Source of the DNA: Silene noctiflora
Lineage: Eukaryota > Streptophyta > Magnoliopsida > Caryophyllales > Caryophyllaceae
NCBI GenBank assembly: GCA_009801015.1
Contig: VHZZ01000021.1
Span: forward strand, 454,326 to 518,325
Reading direction: 5' to 3'
DNA: 64,000 nt
Notes under the pieces: model-generated
Told to the model about the DNA's origin: nothing
Database searches by the model: none
What the model saw: only the letters and a program-made list of their open reading frames with translations
Shown here: in pieces, positions 40,754-53,200 of the stretch
Position numbering within the stretch: the first letter of the stretch is position 1
How the letters are laid out: every line of letters begins with the position of its first letter
Program-made: the position numbers and the translations under genes

Positions 40754-41203
40754 TCACGCCCTTATACCAGATAAATTAGTTGAATCTGCACATTTTATGA
40801 GTAGCTCTTTTGGTACATTGTTATTGTAGTCGTTAGCAAGTACCCAATCCTCCATTTTACCCCATTGTCCGCATGTGACTTCTTCCTCGTCAAATAAGTC
40901 AATTGTTGGGTGAAATGTGAATCTCTTTTTGGCAACTCCATTCTTGAATTAAATGAGTTGGTTAGCATATATCATTCCTCTTCTGAAGGCAATAATGTGT
41001 GATGGAAACTCCATTCTCGAACTCAATGAAAACTTTCCAAAGAGCTCACTTACTGAAAATGTGAACCTATCTGTTTGCCACTTTTTTCCTACCTTGTAAG
41101 GCAATGCTGATAGAAGATCATTGGAACTGCATTTTAGTTCAATTCTACATAATCCATATGCTCGCATCGAACACTTCCCATGCAGGTATGCACCCAATAG
41201 GAT
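40754..41203 (-). pseudogene. Unidentified coding-like DNA with an internal duplication, next to the PP2C51 stop
   Basis: One minus-strand frame reads KVGKKWQTDRFTFSVSELF, reaches a TAA, and continues in the same frame as FKNGVAKKRFTFHPTIDLFD, then GQWGKMEDWVLANDYNN, to a TGA at 40754-40756. The segments around DRFTF and KRFTF, and the DNA words gagaatggagtttcc and aagaatggagttgcc, look like two diverged copies of one unit. I do not recognise the family. The upper part probably overlaps the 3' UTR of the PP2C51-like gene, so it could be UTR that only looks coding, an old gene fragment, or alternative 3' exons. Confidence 0.3.
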
Positions 41204-41205
41204 CA

Positions 41206-44200
41206 TTATGAAGGATTTGAAAAATAAGGGTGCTGCAGAGCCTCATCTACACTTAATCGATCATCCTATATGAAACAACACAGAATCAGTTGACGCAATT
41301 ACAAAATAACACTGCAGAAATGCAAAACAGCACGGGTATCCAAGGGTCACAGATCACAGCGTCATTTGAGAAGTTAAGTAAAACAACTCAATTGTAACCA
41401 ATACATATCCACAGGTTCATATATCAATCTCCAAAGATTTCAAATCCTGCTGCATGAAATTTAGTAAAACCGAACAATAGAGTTATTACAGGTAAAATCA
41501 TCACTTATCAGGCACACATTTAAGGAATGAAAGAGCACTCCTCAGAGATATCGTCTGGACAGCGGAAATTGGTCATCTAAATGGATATTCAGTTCAGACA
41601 GAGCACGACTAGATCTATGGCGAGTTTATGATAACTTACTGGATCCCATCGTAACAGCTGCCGCACCAATCGCATGGCCCATATATTTGGAAACCTGCAG
41701 ATATACCAATAAAAGTAAGCAATACACTGAGATTTCTTTGATAAAGATGACAATTAGTAGTGACGTACCCTAATTTAAGAGGATCTCGATTTTTTATGAG
41801 GCTTGAGAAGAATTCTTCCGAGCATTTCCATGAAGCCGGAGAATCTTTAACCTGCAGGTGTTTTTCTAATATAAGATCATGTAAACTCGGAAGAGACCAT
41901 GTTATGTACTTGTGACATCCTATATGATAAAATATTTGTAGAACAGGCATGAATGTAAAACTTGGCTTTCTCGAAGATTAAATTAGACCATGTGGAAAGA
42001 AAAGAGTTCCTAGAATCTTTTGAATAAGGCCACTCTAGAAAGAACATGATCAAATGCAGATAAGTGCACCAAAAACACACAGGAGAAATAAACTGGCATG
42101 CTAACAATATGTTTCTTCATTAAAAAAAATACTATTAAAAGCAAGCTAAAGCAATACAGACAAAGCATCCTCAGATGCAAACAATTAAGAAGTCGTCCAA
42201 CTTCCTTGAATTAGACGCTGTTGAAATACCCTTAAAATCCCCCACAGCTTTTGCCGACAAAGAAGCTAGAAATTCAACTACCCAAAAAATCCAAGACGTC
42301 TGCTCAAGCCAAATACACCAAAAGAAAGCTATCAAGATGTGACAACAGGGCAACGTTATCTTGACTGTTACATTGTTACACAAAATGATGGGCAAGAGAA
42401 TACAAGGCAAATCAAGGAACATTAGGAAGTACTTCCGGAGCACAGAATCGAACTCACTTGATCAGATGTACCACCGTTATTATGTTTAGGAGAGAGACCA
42501 GGGACTAATATGCACATTTCCATGAAAGACCTAAGCCTGGTACAATGAGTGAAAATTGCATTAAAAAACTGCTGCGTCAAAATTTGTGTAAGTACGGCAA
42601 ATTTAGCTAGTCATTTTGCTTATATATAGATTAGTACTTGTACATAAGCCTTGATCATAGTTTAAGACTTCAGCTGTAGAAAAAAATGAGCTTAATTCAG
42701 TTATTTCACTTATTTGGTATACCAGTATCGAGCACACAAGACCACGAACGTTTCAACGCATCATCAAAACTTATGACAGTACACAGTTACCTATATGCAA
42801 GCTCTCTCAAGTCTTCATTCCAACCTTCAAGAAGCTTGTCTAGAAGAACATGTGACAAAGAGCTAATCTGAAACACATCTGGCGAGCCCAATACAATTTC
42901 CAAGAATACTACACCGACGCTCCACATATCATACCTGGAACAGAGAGATCTCATAAAACATGAATCTAGGGAATAATGAGCTGTATGCCTGTATCTATCT
43001 GTTTTATCTATCTTTCATCATTCTACTTTTGTGTCTGTTATAAACATCTAAAGAAAGATATTGGGAAGTGAAGGAAAATTTTACCCATCAACTACGAATT
43101 TAGAAACAAGTGTCCATTTTCACAGATTGAGAATCAACTTACTTTAGATTTCTGCTACTCGGTCCCTGAAACCAGCTAACATTCAATAAAGCTTCTGGAG
43201 GTGTGTACTCGTATGTCTGTTCAGCTCTGCATCAGGGAGAAAGATAAGTCACTACACAAGATGTTGAAAGAGGCAACATCCCTTTACCAAACATTAAAAG
43301 GTATATTTACAAAAAGACGTCATCTCATAGTGAGAAGAAGGCCTAAGTAGACTACATCACATCATGAAGAGAGGCCAGTAAGTTATAAATGAGGTCTAAG
43401 AAGGCCCAAGCCAGCAAGCCTACAAAGGGCCACATATATTTTATAATTCAGGGACCAGAATTTTCTTGTTGCTAGACATGCTACCGAAACAAATTCTGAG
43501 TGGTGTAATGACTGTAATCCCCCCACAGCCACACTAGCCAAGTAATATTTCCAACCAGTTATTATTTTTTTTAAAAATTCAGAAACAGCCCTTGTCCTTT
43601 TTGGGGTGTGTTGGAGGGTAACAAATGCAAAATCATGCAGTTGTAACACCAAAATCATGCAGTTAGAACCAATTTGTCTCTATCAAGGTTCAAAATTGCA
43701 GTACCAGTTGCCATTGCGGTCCTTGGCAATGGTGTCGCTTTATCATCCTTGATGCAGTCATCGTGGACTTACTCGTAGTGGTCATGGTAATTTTGCTAAA
43801 AGAGCTTTTATAGCTATTTCCACCATCTATTGCCGGTTTCATAACATGTTAATCATTAAAATATGTCTAGAACAATTGCTTTGACTAGAAACAGTGCTTT
43901 TATTTAAAAAAGGCCAGAGGGGCGTCCGAAGAAATGACAGAATCACAAACCAGACAAGCAATGGGTATTTCACAAAGGGGGGAAGAAGAAAAGAAGTAGA
44001 TGGCATGTATTACCTGGAAGGGCCTTTAAATCCATATAAACGCCTCATAGTAAAGTCATCCACTGCGCTGCCAAAATCAATGATGCGCCTAACAGATGCA
44101 CCAAAGAAACATATAAGGCTTTGGCATTTAAAAGCTAGCTTAAAGAAAGTCAGTCAATAGTTTCATCAGTCATCGTTAGGTGAAATACTCAAATCACATC

Positions 44201-47200
44201 AATTATCAAGATTATTGACTTATCATTGTTCAGGTGAAGCTGGGAAAATAGAAGAGGCTCAAATTTGATTTTAATGAAAGTTTTATGCCATAATTAGCAC
44301 GCATCCTGCAGGACTGTATTGGAGATTTGGAGCGGCAGAAGCTAGATTGGATTAAGTGCTCCATACATTTGCAGCACATAATTTCACAACTTCAAAATTT
44401 CAACGATTAGTGCCAGAATCTTATCTACTTGGATGGAGCCAGATATACCACAGGATAACATAATACCCTGCCACCAAAACAATAGCCCGCTATATGTAGC
44501 GATCTGAAAACTGTGAGTAATAAGATAATCCATAATTGCATACATTCTACCCGCACGTTCCAACACTGCACTAGGGCTCCCTTTTAAGCATCCACCTGTA
44601 CCCTGATCCTCAATGCATATTACCATGTTCTCTGCAGAAACATATGCTCAAATGAAAGGTGGTTCACAAGACATACATAACCACACCTAAAAAAGAAAGA
44701 GTTACTAGACCGCATATCATCCCTCCTAAAGACCTTTTCCGGTATAAATAAAGCCTGAGCTGATAGAGAAACAAGGGATGAAAAAAAACTCAGGGAGGAG
44801 AGTAACCACCAACAACATCAAGAAATGCTGTCTATGTGGCTCCATAAGAATGCAGAATGACAGGAACCAACATGGCAAAGTTACAAGGAAACAGCTCTCC
44901 ATCCACAATTGAACTTATATGAGATAGACGACCACTTAGTGGTACTCATTGGCTATTTGGCAGTGAAGTGGTATATCTGTATACAATGATTATTTCAATT
45001 CTGAAAAAAAATTCCTTTATGCCAGCTTGCTTTTTTCATTACAGCTAAAAGATTGATTGATCTCACAGTTAAACTTATTTTTCTATTAGTAATACATAGG
45101 ACACATAATGCACTGAAAAATTATTGGTCCATTGTTTGCAGAAGAATTATGAACACTCCAACCCCCAATCTATAAAACTACATCAGGTTTCGCATATTTA
45201 ACTGAAAAACATGAGAATACTATAGTATCCTTGCTTTTTAAAAATAATTACACTGAAATAATTACTATCAGCCCTTAGCATGGCGTGTTTCTATCAAATA
45301 TGCAAGGGCAATTAATTATTCATCAAAGAGTTGGCATAGCCATTCTATAACATCTAATATAAATCACTTGATTCTGAATGGAGCGGGGAATAGATGAAAA
45401 TGCAAACTTTAACAAATTATTCATCAGCATTTTATGATGAATTATCTAAGCACAGAAAAATTATATATACAAATCCTCACCAGGTTTAATATCTCTGTGG
45501 GTAATGTTGCGGTCATGACAAGACTTAAGTGCCATCAACTGAGTCAGGAGAAAGCAAGTATATTAGGAATCGGAAATAGTTACAAAGAGTATAGGTAAAC
45601 AAGATGTATGTGTATTTAGTTGTTTGAATTCGTATGTATTTATGTATGTAATAGCAAGTGCCGTGAGAGAAAAGTCAGAAAACAACTAATCTGTAAATAA
45701 AGCACTGAATGACCAAAAAATACTTTTCAGAGCAGTAAAACATGCTAGATATTTACGAGAGCGCACCAATTGCCAAATGAGATTTTTCATTTCATCTTTT
45801 CCTGCTTTGGTCGTCTTCAACCAATGCCACCATTTTGATGGATGTAAGACTTGAGCATGTCCTGCTCTTTCAGAAGAGATTTCGTAGGCGTCCTCAGCTG
45901 TATACATAAGCTTTGACAAAGATATGCCTTCATGCCTGAAAACAAGCCATATCTCATTGGACTGGGACTCAAAAGATTCGATATATCTTGCAATATGGTT
46001 GAGCCCTTCTTCATAGACCACAGTCCAAGTTCTATTCCCATGAATGAATGTATCTTCAGTATTCTCAGAGTTATCAGTCTCCTGAATTACTTGTGCTCTT
46101 TGAAAAGAACCATGTGAATAGAGACCGGAATGATTCAGGAATGAGCTTGAAACTGTAGATGGTAAAAAACCTCCTAGAGATGTAGAAGCATTTAAGAATA
46201 CTTCACCAAAGTACTTCTCACGTAGCCCACTTAAGTATACAGAAGTTCCCCTCTCCACCTGTTTGAATTAAAACCTTGGTTATGCTTGTTCTTATATAGA
46301 TTTTAAGTATTAACATTCATCAAAGAAAATCTAGACAACATTTTACAGCACAAGCAAAATTTAACAGACCAATTTTTTCACAGCCATATTCATGGCGGCC
46401 AAGTCTTCAAAGGTTTGACAATTACTGATATATTGCTTCCATATACTAGAGTTATTACTACATTCTCTCTTTAAGGCTTTGTTTGGATAGGGGAATTTGG
46501 AGGGAAAGGGAGGGAAGGAATTTGGAGGGAGACCAATTTCTTTGTTTGGGTAGCAAAATGGGGTGGAGGGAAAATGGAACCCCACATTTCCCTCCTCTTG
46601 AGGCAAAACTCCCTCCCTCAATTCTGCCTCCCCTTCCCTTCCCTCCCTTTGCCCTCCATTTTTTGATTCCAAACAAAGGGTCAGCAGGAAAAAAGCATCA
46701 CAAATAATAATGGCAATTCTATTGAGTAACTTGACTTCATGACCACAACACTCCTTACTACTTAGGGCTGCAGCTCTGTTGAGATGTTAAGGTGCATTAA
46801 GCTTCTACCAAAAAAAAAATCAGCAGATGGTGTACTCAATAGATGATACCGAACACAACTATAAGGAATTAGTACTTCATGCTATGTAATAAAAAGATCA
46901 CGAAAGCTGACCCCCTCAGCAAACCAAGGCTGGAATGTTTGGTTTTAAGTTCCAAATATTCTGTAGGTGAAGAGATCGCACGTGTGAAAAAATCTTCATT
47001 CAAGTGTGATAAGAAGCAACCTTCCCTTTTATGTGAGACATGAGAATCTTACTAGATTAAATTTATTTATACAATAAAACAGCTGCAGAAGGTTGAACAA
47101 ATAAGTTCGCTAAAAATTCAGCATATATACCATTATGCGCTTTAGAATGAACAATTTGTTATCAGATGAGCCATCCGGACAATTGCCACTTGATGAGGAC

Positions 47201-50200
47201 TCCTTTGACGTGCCATCGCATGACTCCAAGTTAATATGGTATCTAGAGGAAGCTCTGTCTTTCTGATTCCTATTAGAAGCATTTTCTTCATGTGTACAAT
47301 TCCACTGAAAAGCCAACCAGACTTCACCATATGCTCCACGACCAAATCTCTTCCTTAATACGTACCTATTCTTCTTAAGATACGAAGATTAGATCGAGAA
47401 AGAGTGATCAACTGATTATTCAAAAAAAAAAAAAAGTGTAAGCACCCATTTGTGAAACGAAGATATATCATAAGACTTATTGTTCAACAAATGGTTCAGC
47501 TCAAAGTCAACTTAAAAAAATAGACACGAGCTTACATTAAGACAACATCTTACAACCCCAAGTACAAAAGAGAATACAATGGGAATGAATTTTTTGACCT
47601 TTCTCAGACAAGAAAAAAAAATTGGTAACAGATCCAACAAAAATGAGGACCAGGAGTGCAGGCATCACTTGTGAAGAATAGCCCAGCTACGGCGCTATGC
47701 TGAACGTAATTTATGTGACTCAGATGAACATTCATAGCAAACCACACTCAAACATTTCTGTCCTAGCAGCATTTCTCAACGTATTGCCTGTTTAAGTTTT
47801 CAGTAAAGTTAAAACTGTAAATTTTTCTCGTAAAAATTTTGGGCAAGACAGTAGACACCAATTTACAGTTTACGGTAAGACAAGGTAAGAACTTAGAGTC
47901 TGGATGAGCTTTCAAAATTGTATTTTGAACACTCGTCCAAACCTTCAAAGCCTCATGGCATCACCGCATCTTTGTCGTTTTACCTTGAGTACCTAAGAGG
48001 CTAAGATAGTCTAATCCTTTGTTATATTTTTTTTGTCAAATTAAAGAATAGCCACAATACCATGGATGGCCACACATGCAGCCAGCCAACAGCATTTTCT
48101 GATCCTTCTACACTATTCCAAGAACAAGGAGAATTTACAACTTAGCAGAATTACCAATCCTGTGGGGGCCCCATTCGTAGAGACCCAAGCTATACTGGCT
48201 CATCTATAGGAACCCACAAAATGCAAGAGAGACCATGATATTCCAAAGCCATTTCATTTTGAATAAAATAAAATGTATCAGATTCACCAGCATTGCTGGC
48301 TATACAGATGAGAGAAAAAAAGGCTAATGTCTGCCTATACCTTAACTTAGGCTCATCGTGCTCAAATGATCCAAAATTAGATCCAGAATGCTGTAGAGGA
48401 ATTGATTCAAGTAAGGCAAGGAAGCTAGAAAAATCTTCAAAATATCTTTTGTCATCTCCATTTCCGTCAGAAATCATCCCAAAAGGAAAGCAAAGGTCAT
48501 CCTCCTCGTTTAAGCCAAAAGTTACCCCTAAATCAGGGACGAACAATCACATTCCATCATAATAAAAGATGTCACAGATCGAAAATTACTGGTCGCTGAT
48601 CACTATCGTAATGGAAAATTAGCAGGAAAAAGAAATTAGTCATAATCATAAGTACTCGGAAAAACTTGAAGCAGTCCCCACTAACCACAGCTATAGTCAA
48701 AATTCCCAGGGAGGGCATAAAGGGTATCATAATCATCTTCAGGCTTTTCATCCTCTTCGTCGCTAAGTGTATCTTCTGTCTCCTTCAGGTTCTCATATAA
48801 GTAGTAACATCCAAAATACCCATACTTTCCTTCAATCTGAAGCAAGAAGAACAGTGAAAACTTTTCAAAACTTGCAACATTGACAACTTATAATGAATCA
48901 GATGTATCTATACAATCTTCATTTCATCATATAGATTTAATGATACAGAATCTCCAAATTTAGATACTCTCCCTTATTTTACCATCCCTCGTGTACAAAG
49001 GAATACATCAATGACAAAGACTAAGGTAAAATAAAATGAATCAGGATAGATGTTTAAAATAAGCACCCAAGCCTCCCGGTCAATCACATTCACGAAAAAT
49101 GACCAAGAAGATTGAGCACAAGATACATTAAATTAAGAGGGTTTAAATTAAAATTAACAAAGGAAACAAAAGTGTATGAAACATGGGACTATGGGAGTAG
49201 GGCATTATCTCAAATCCAGACGCCAAATTGTAGAGATGACACGTAAACTTGTGAACTAATGAATTGAAACTATGTTCTACCATTTAGAACATAGATGACA
49301 TAAGAATGCCATCTCAGTTTATTTCAAAGAAAATGCGTTACTTATAAAGAACTAACATCACGGTTTTTAACAGATCTTAAAACTCTGATATCCAACTTAC
49401 TTACCAAAAATCTGTCAAACTTTGCTGCAAAAGGGTAAGAATGATCCAGATGAACAAGGCCGGTGGGGACTTCTTCAGCTAAGAAATGACAAACAAATAA
49501 AGATATGAGAGGGCAAATTATACAGGTGTATAAGTCACTATTCACAGATGGAAATACACATGCTCAAAGAAATGTTGCTTTAAGAGATTTAACAATCAAA
49601 TAAAAGCCTAAGTGAAAGAAGCATGACCCAGCTAAGTTGTGAACTTTCATCCGTGATCATTTACAATACAAAATTTTGACAGCTGTGATGGCGCAAAGAA
49701 AATGATAAATCAATCAGTAATTTCAGGACAGTAACATGTCATTATTAATCGATAGTATTGTTATACTCGAGCATTGTCAAAGAACATGTGTAAGACTAGA
49801 ATCAAACTCGAGTAAACCACTACAAGAGTGCACGTATTGAGGTTCTTGAAAGAAAATTATAAAAGTCATGACCATTTATGTTATATTATTATTGACCTTT
49901 GTGGCCGCATTAATGATGTAACAGCAAATATCAACCCAAGGTGACCGATTCCACACATCACAGGGGCACAGACTTAAACATTGCTTTATCTTCTAATATA
50001 TCCAGCAGCAGCAGTTTTAAGTCATGCAACTTCAAGAGAAAACCGCTCATGCACAAACTTAGGCTGGATGATATACAAGCATTCCTACACAGATATCACT
50101 CATAAGAACTCGTGGTTTATGTACAACCAGTTTTTATAAACAAACTAATAAACTAATATGTGCTTGAGTGCTTCATCATTATTTGATTTTGCAAATGCTA

Positions 50201-53200
50201 ATTTGCTTAGTTTTCAAGCCTTTCCACTTTAATCTCCTTATATCAATCCTAATATTATATATTCTATTTTATTTTTATTTTGTTTTGTTTTGTTTTGTTT
50301 ATAGGTATAAGTTCAAATTTTGTCAACATTCATTTTGAGAAAAGATTTACCATTTATATGATTTTCTTGACTTTATTTATATATTAATTTCCAAGTATTT
50401 TATTTACTTTCCCATTGACGAACTAAATTGATGACTCGTGTTAGTCAACCCCGTATCATTTACGGATTAATGCTCAAATTTCAAGTTTCAACTATGTTAG
50501 TTTTGTATGCTTCATCCAACACAACTGGCTAACTTCACAAAATGTTTGAGCATTTGAGTACCAAAATTCAATATTAGGACTTAGGAGCACAGCTTCCCAA
50601 TTTCCACGTTTTGGCAGATACATGTCACAACAATTTCAATATATGTAAAAATGAGGCAATGAATTCATGCCTATATTCCTAAATATCCAAGGATTCAGAA
50701 AGGATATAGACAAACCTATCAATCTCAATGGAACAACAGCAACAGCCATGTTATCCGCACTTCCTCTTTCATAAGCAGTATTGACTATACAATCAGCCAA
50801 GGAATCTGAGCAGGCAGATGAGACTTGTGATCTTGAAGGGTCATTATTCCGCATTTCCCATAGCAAATCACAGACATCTTGTGTGTCCATCCCCTCAAAA
50901 ATACCATCAGATGCAGCTATCAGGTAACTATCACTAACATTCAAAAGCTGCCAATCTGTCACTTCTGGAGAAGATGAAACACCAAATCTGGAAACCAGAT
51001 AAATAAAATAAATGAAGTGCAACATGTAATTTCACATTTTTACCTACAGAAACAGATAAGAAACATGCAGAGGAACGAGAAAACTGCTTGAAAAATGATA
51101 ATTAAGTAATTAACCACCAATGACATCAACCCCACTCTGGAAACCTTTTCCATACATACATAGGTTAGCACAATCACCCAATAAATCAAATAAAAAGAGT
51201 TGTGACTTAGAGTTTTCTCCTCTCATATAGCTCACCTTTTGAATGATACATCACCAATAGCCCTGGAAACAGTGAGTCGTCCATTTACTCGAGGTACACC
51301 ACTCCACTCGGCGACATAACCACCAGCACTTTCGACTCGAGACTTCTCATCATCTCTATCTGGCCGATGATCTCTAGTTAATTCCTTAACTATTAAATGT
51401 GCTACTGCCTCAGAAGTCACTATTTTACAGCTCTCACAATCCTTAAATCGCAATATTTCACCCCCACGTCTCTTTTGCATGTACATCCTTACTGCTGTGG
51501 CTACAATCATCAGCAACAAGATATTCAGTGTTGTAGCTGTAAAGATGGCACACGGTATATAAAAAATGCCCATAGAACACTGAAAAACAACGGTTTTAAA
51601 ACGTTAATTCAGGATAAGCTATCCCACATTATTTTGGAGCTCAGGCTTTCTTATTGTGGGTAATAGTAAGGGGTCGTTTGGTTACCCACTAAATTACACA
51701 GGAACTTTAATTCATGTGAATTGCAAAATGGGCAAGTTATTTGGTTACCCCAATTCACATGAATTGAAACTTCCCATGAATTCCAATTCCTCCATAATGA
51801 AGGAAGTTGCTTACCTAGGTCCCTCTAGGGAAGTGGGAATGCCAACATGAATACAATGCCTACATGTAACCAAACAATATTTTCTAATTCACATGAATTC
51901 TAAAACCATGTGATATGACACTTCCTAGGCATTGTAAGCTCCTGTATGTAACCAAACGACTCCTAACTGTAGCATGCTTTTCCCAGTTTCTATGCATGCC
52001 TGTGATGAAAGGTTCTGTTTTCAGAAAAGACAGTACCAAACCTTTAGCGTCAGCAGGAGACTGATACTTTTCTGAGCACAGAAGAGCCTTGGAATCCCCT
52101 AAGTTGGCAACCAATATTTGATCATCAACCATCAAAACAACTGTAGCCGTTGAACCCGATTCAAGATTGTATTTGTACGCTTCCTTCAAAGATCAATTCA
52201 ACGGATGTGAACTAAAACAGAAAAATCTGATGCTGGAAAATCAATTTTAATCAAGAAGAATAATATAGAACTTACATTGGAAAACCTCGAATCAATGTCA
52301 GACAGTGTTCTCAACAATGCCTCCTTCAAAATTTCCAAGTGAAATGATTTTCCATATGTATCTGATGATGTATTACTAAGCCTGGGAATGTGTTGAGCAT
52401 ACAATACTCAGAAGTGTATTACATTTACAGTGCACCCTCATTTGCAAAAATAAGTTCATCAGATATGACACTATAAAGATGAACCAAATATGAATTAAGT
52501 TATCTCCCCTTCCTACAAGGAACACGCTTTAGCTTTTGAGAATAACATTGTACATCACTACATCTGTCAGCAGTATCCAACAAAAACTGTGCATTTATCA
52601 TCCCATTACAGAAGTGCAAGTAGAAAGTGGGCAGAAGGCAGAAGGGAAGAAAGCTACAGATTCTTCTTGCACAATATTAATGTACTCTGGTATCCCATGT
52701 GGTTGAACATGAATCTGCCAACATCAGCGTTAATCCAGTGGAGTTCACAAGTCAGTGAGGCATCTTCGATTGACCAGTAGTGGCAGTAGACCCCCATATG
52801 TCTGCGATCACCCACCTTCCTCTCCTATCAGTCTAACACTAAGTATACAACTCTATTGATCTAGCGGTTGGCAAGCATGCAAGGTCAAAATGTCTGAAAT
52901 TTTCCCAGACCTGTCAAGAATTCCTACTGTTCGTCTCATATAGCTCTCGGATATTAAGTAAACACTTCTACAGTTGAAGCATATACGTGGGGAGAAGAAC
53001 TAAATATAATCTTACGGGAGGTGAATGTGGGGGTAATCATCAGAATTGCATGCGGGCTACAGCTACACTGGTAAATCTTCCCAGCAGCATAGCAGTGGAG
53101 AGAGAAACAGTGAAACCTAGGAATAGAAATGCAGAAGGGGGAGAATATCTTCATTTTGCTATTTCCAAAAGATACGAAGTTCAATTGAATTAGCAAGTTC

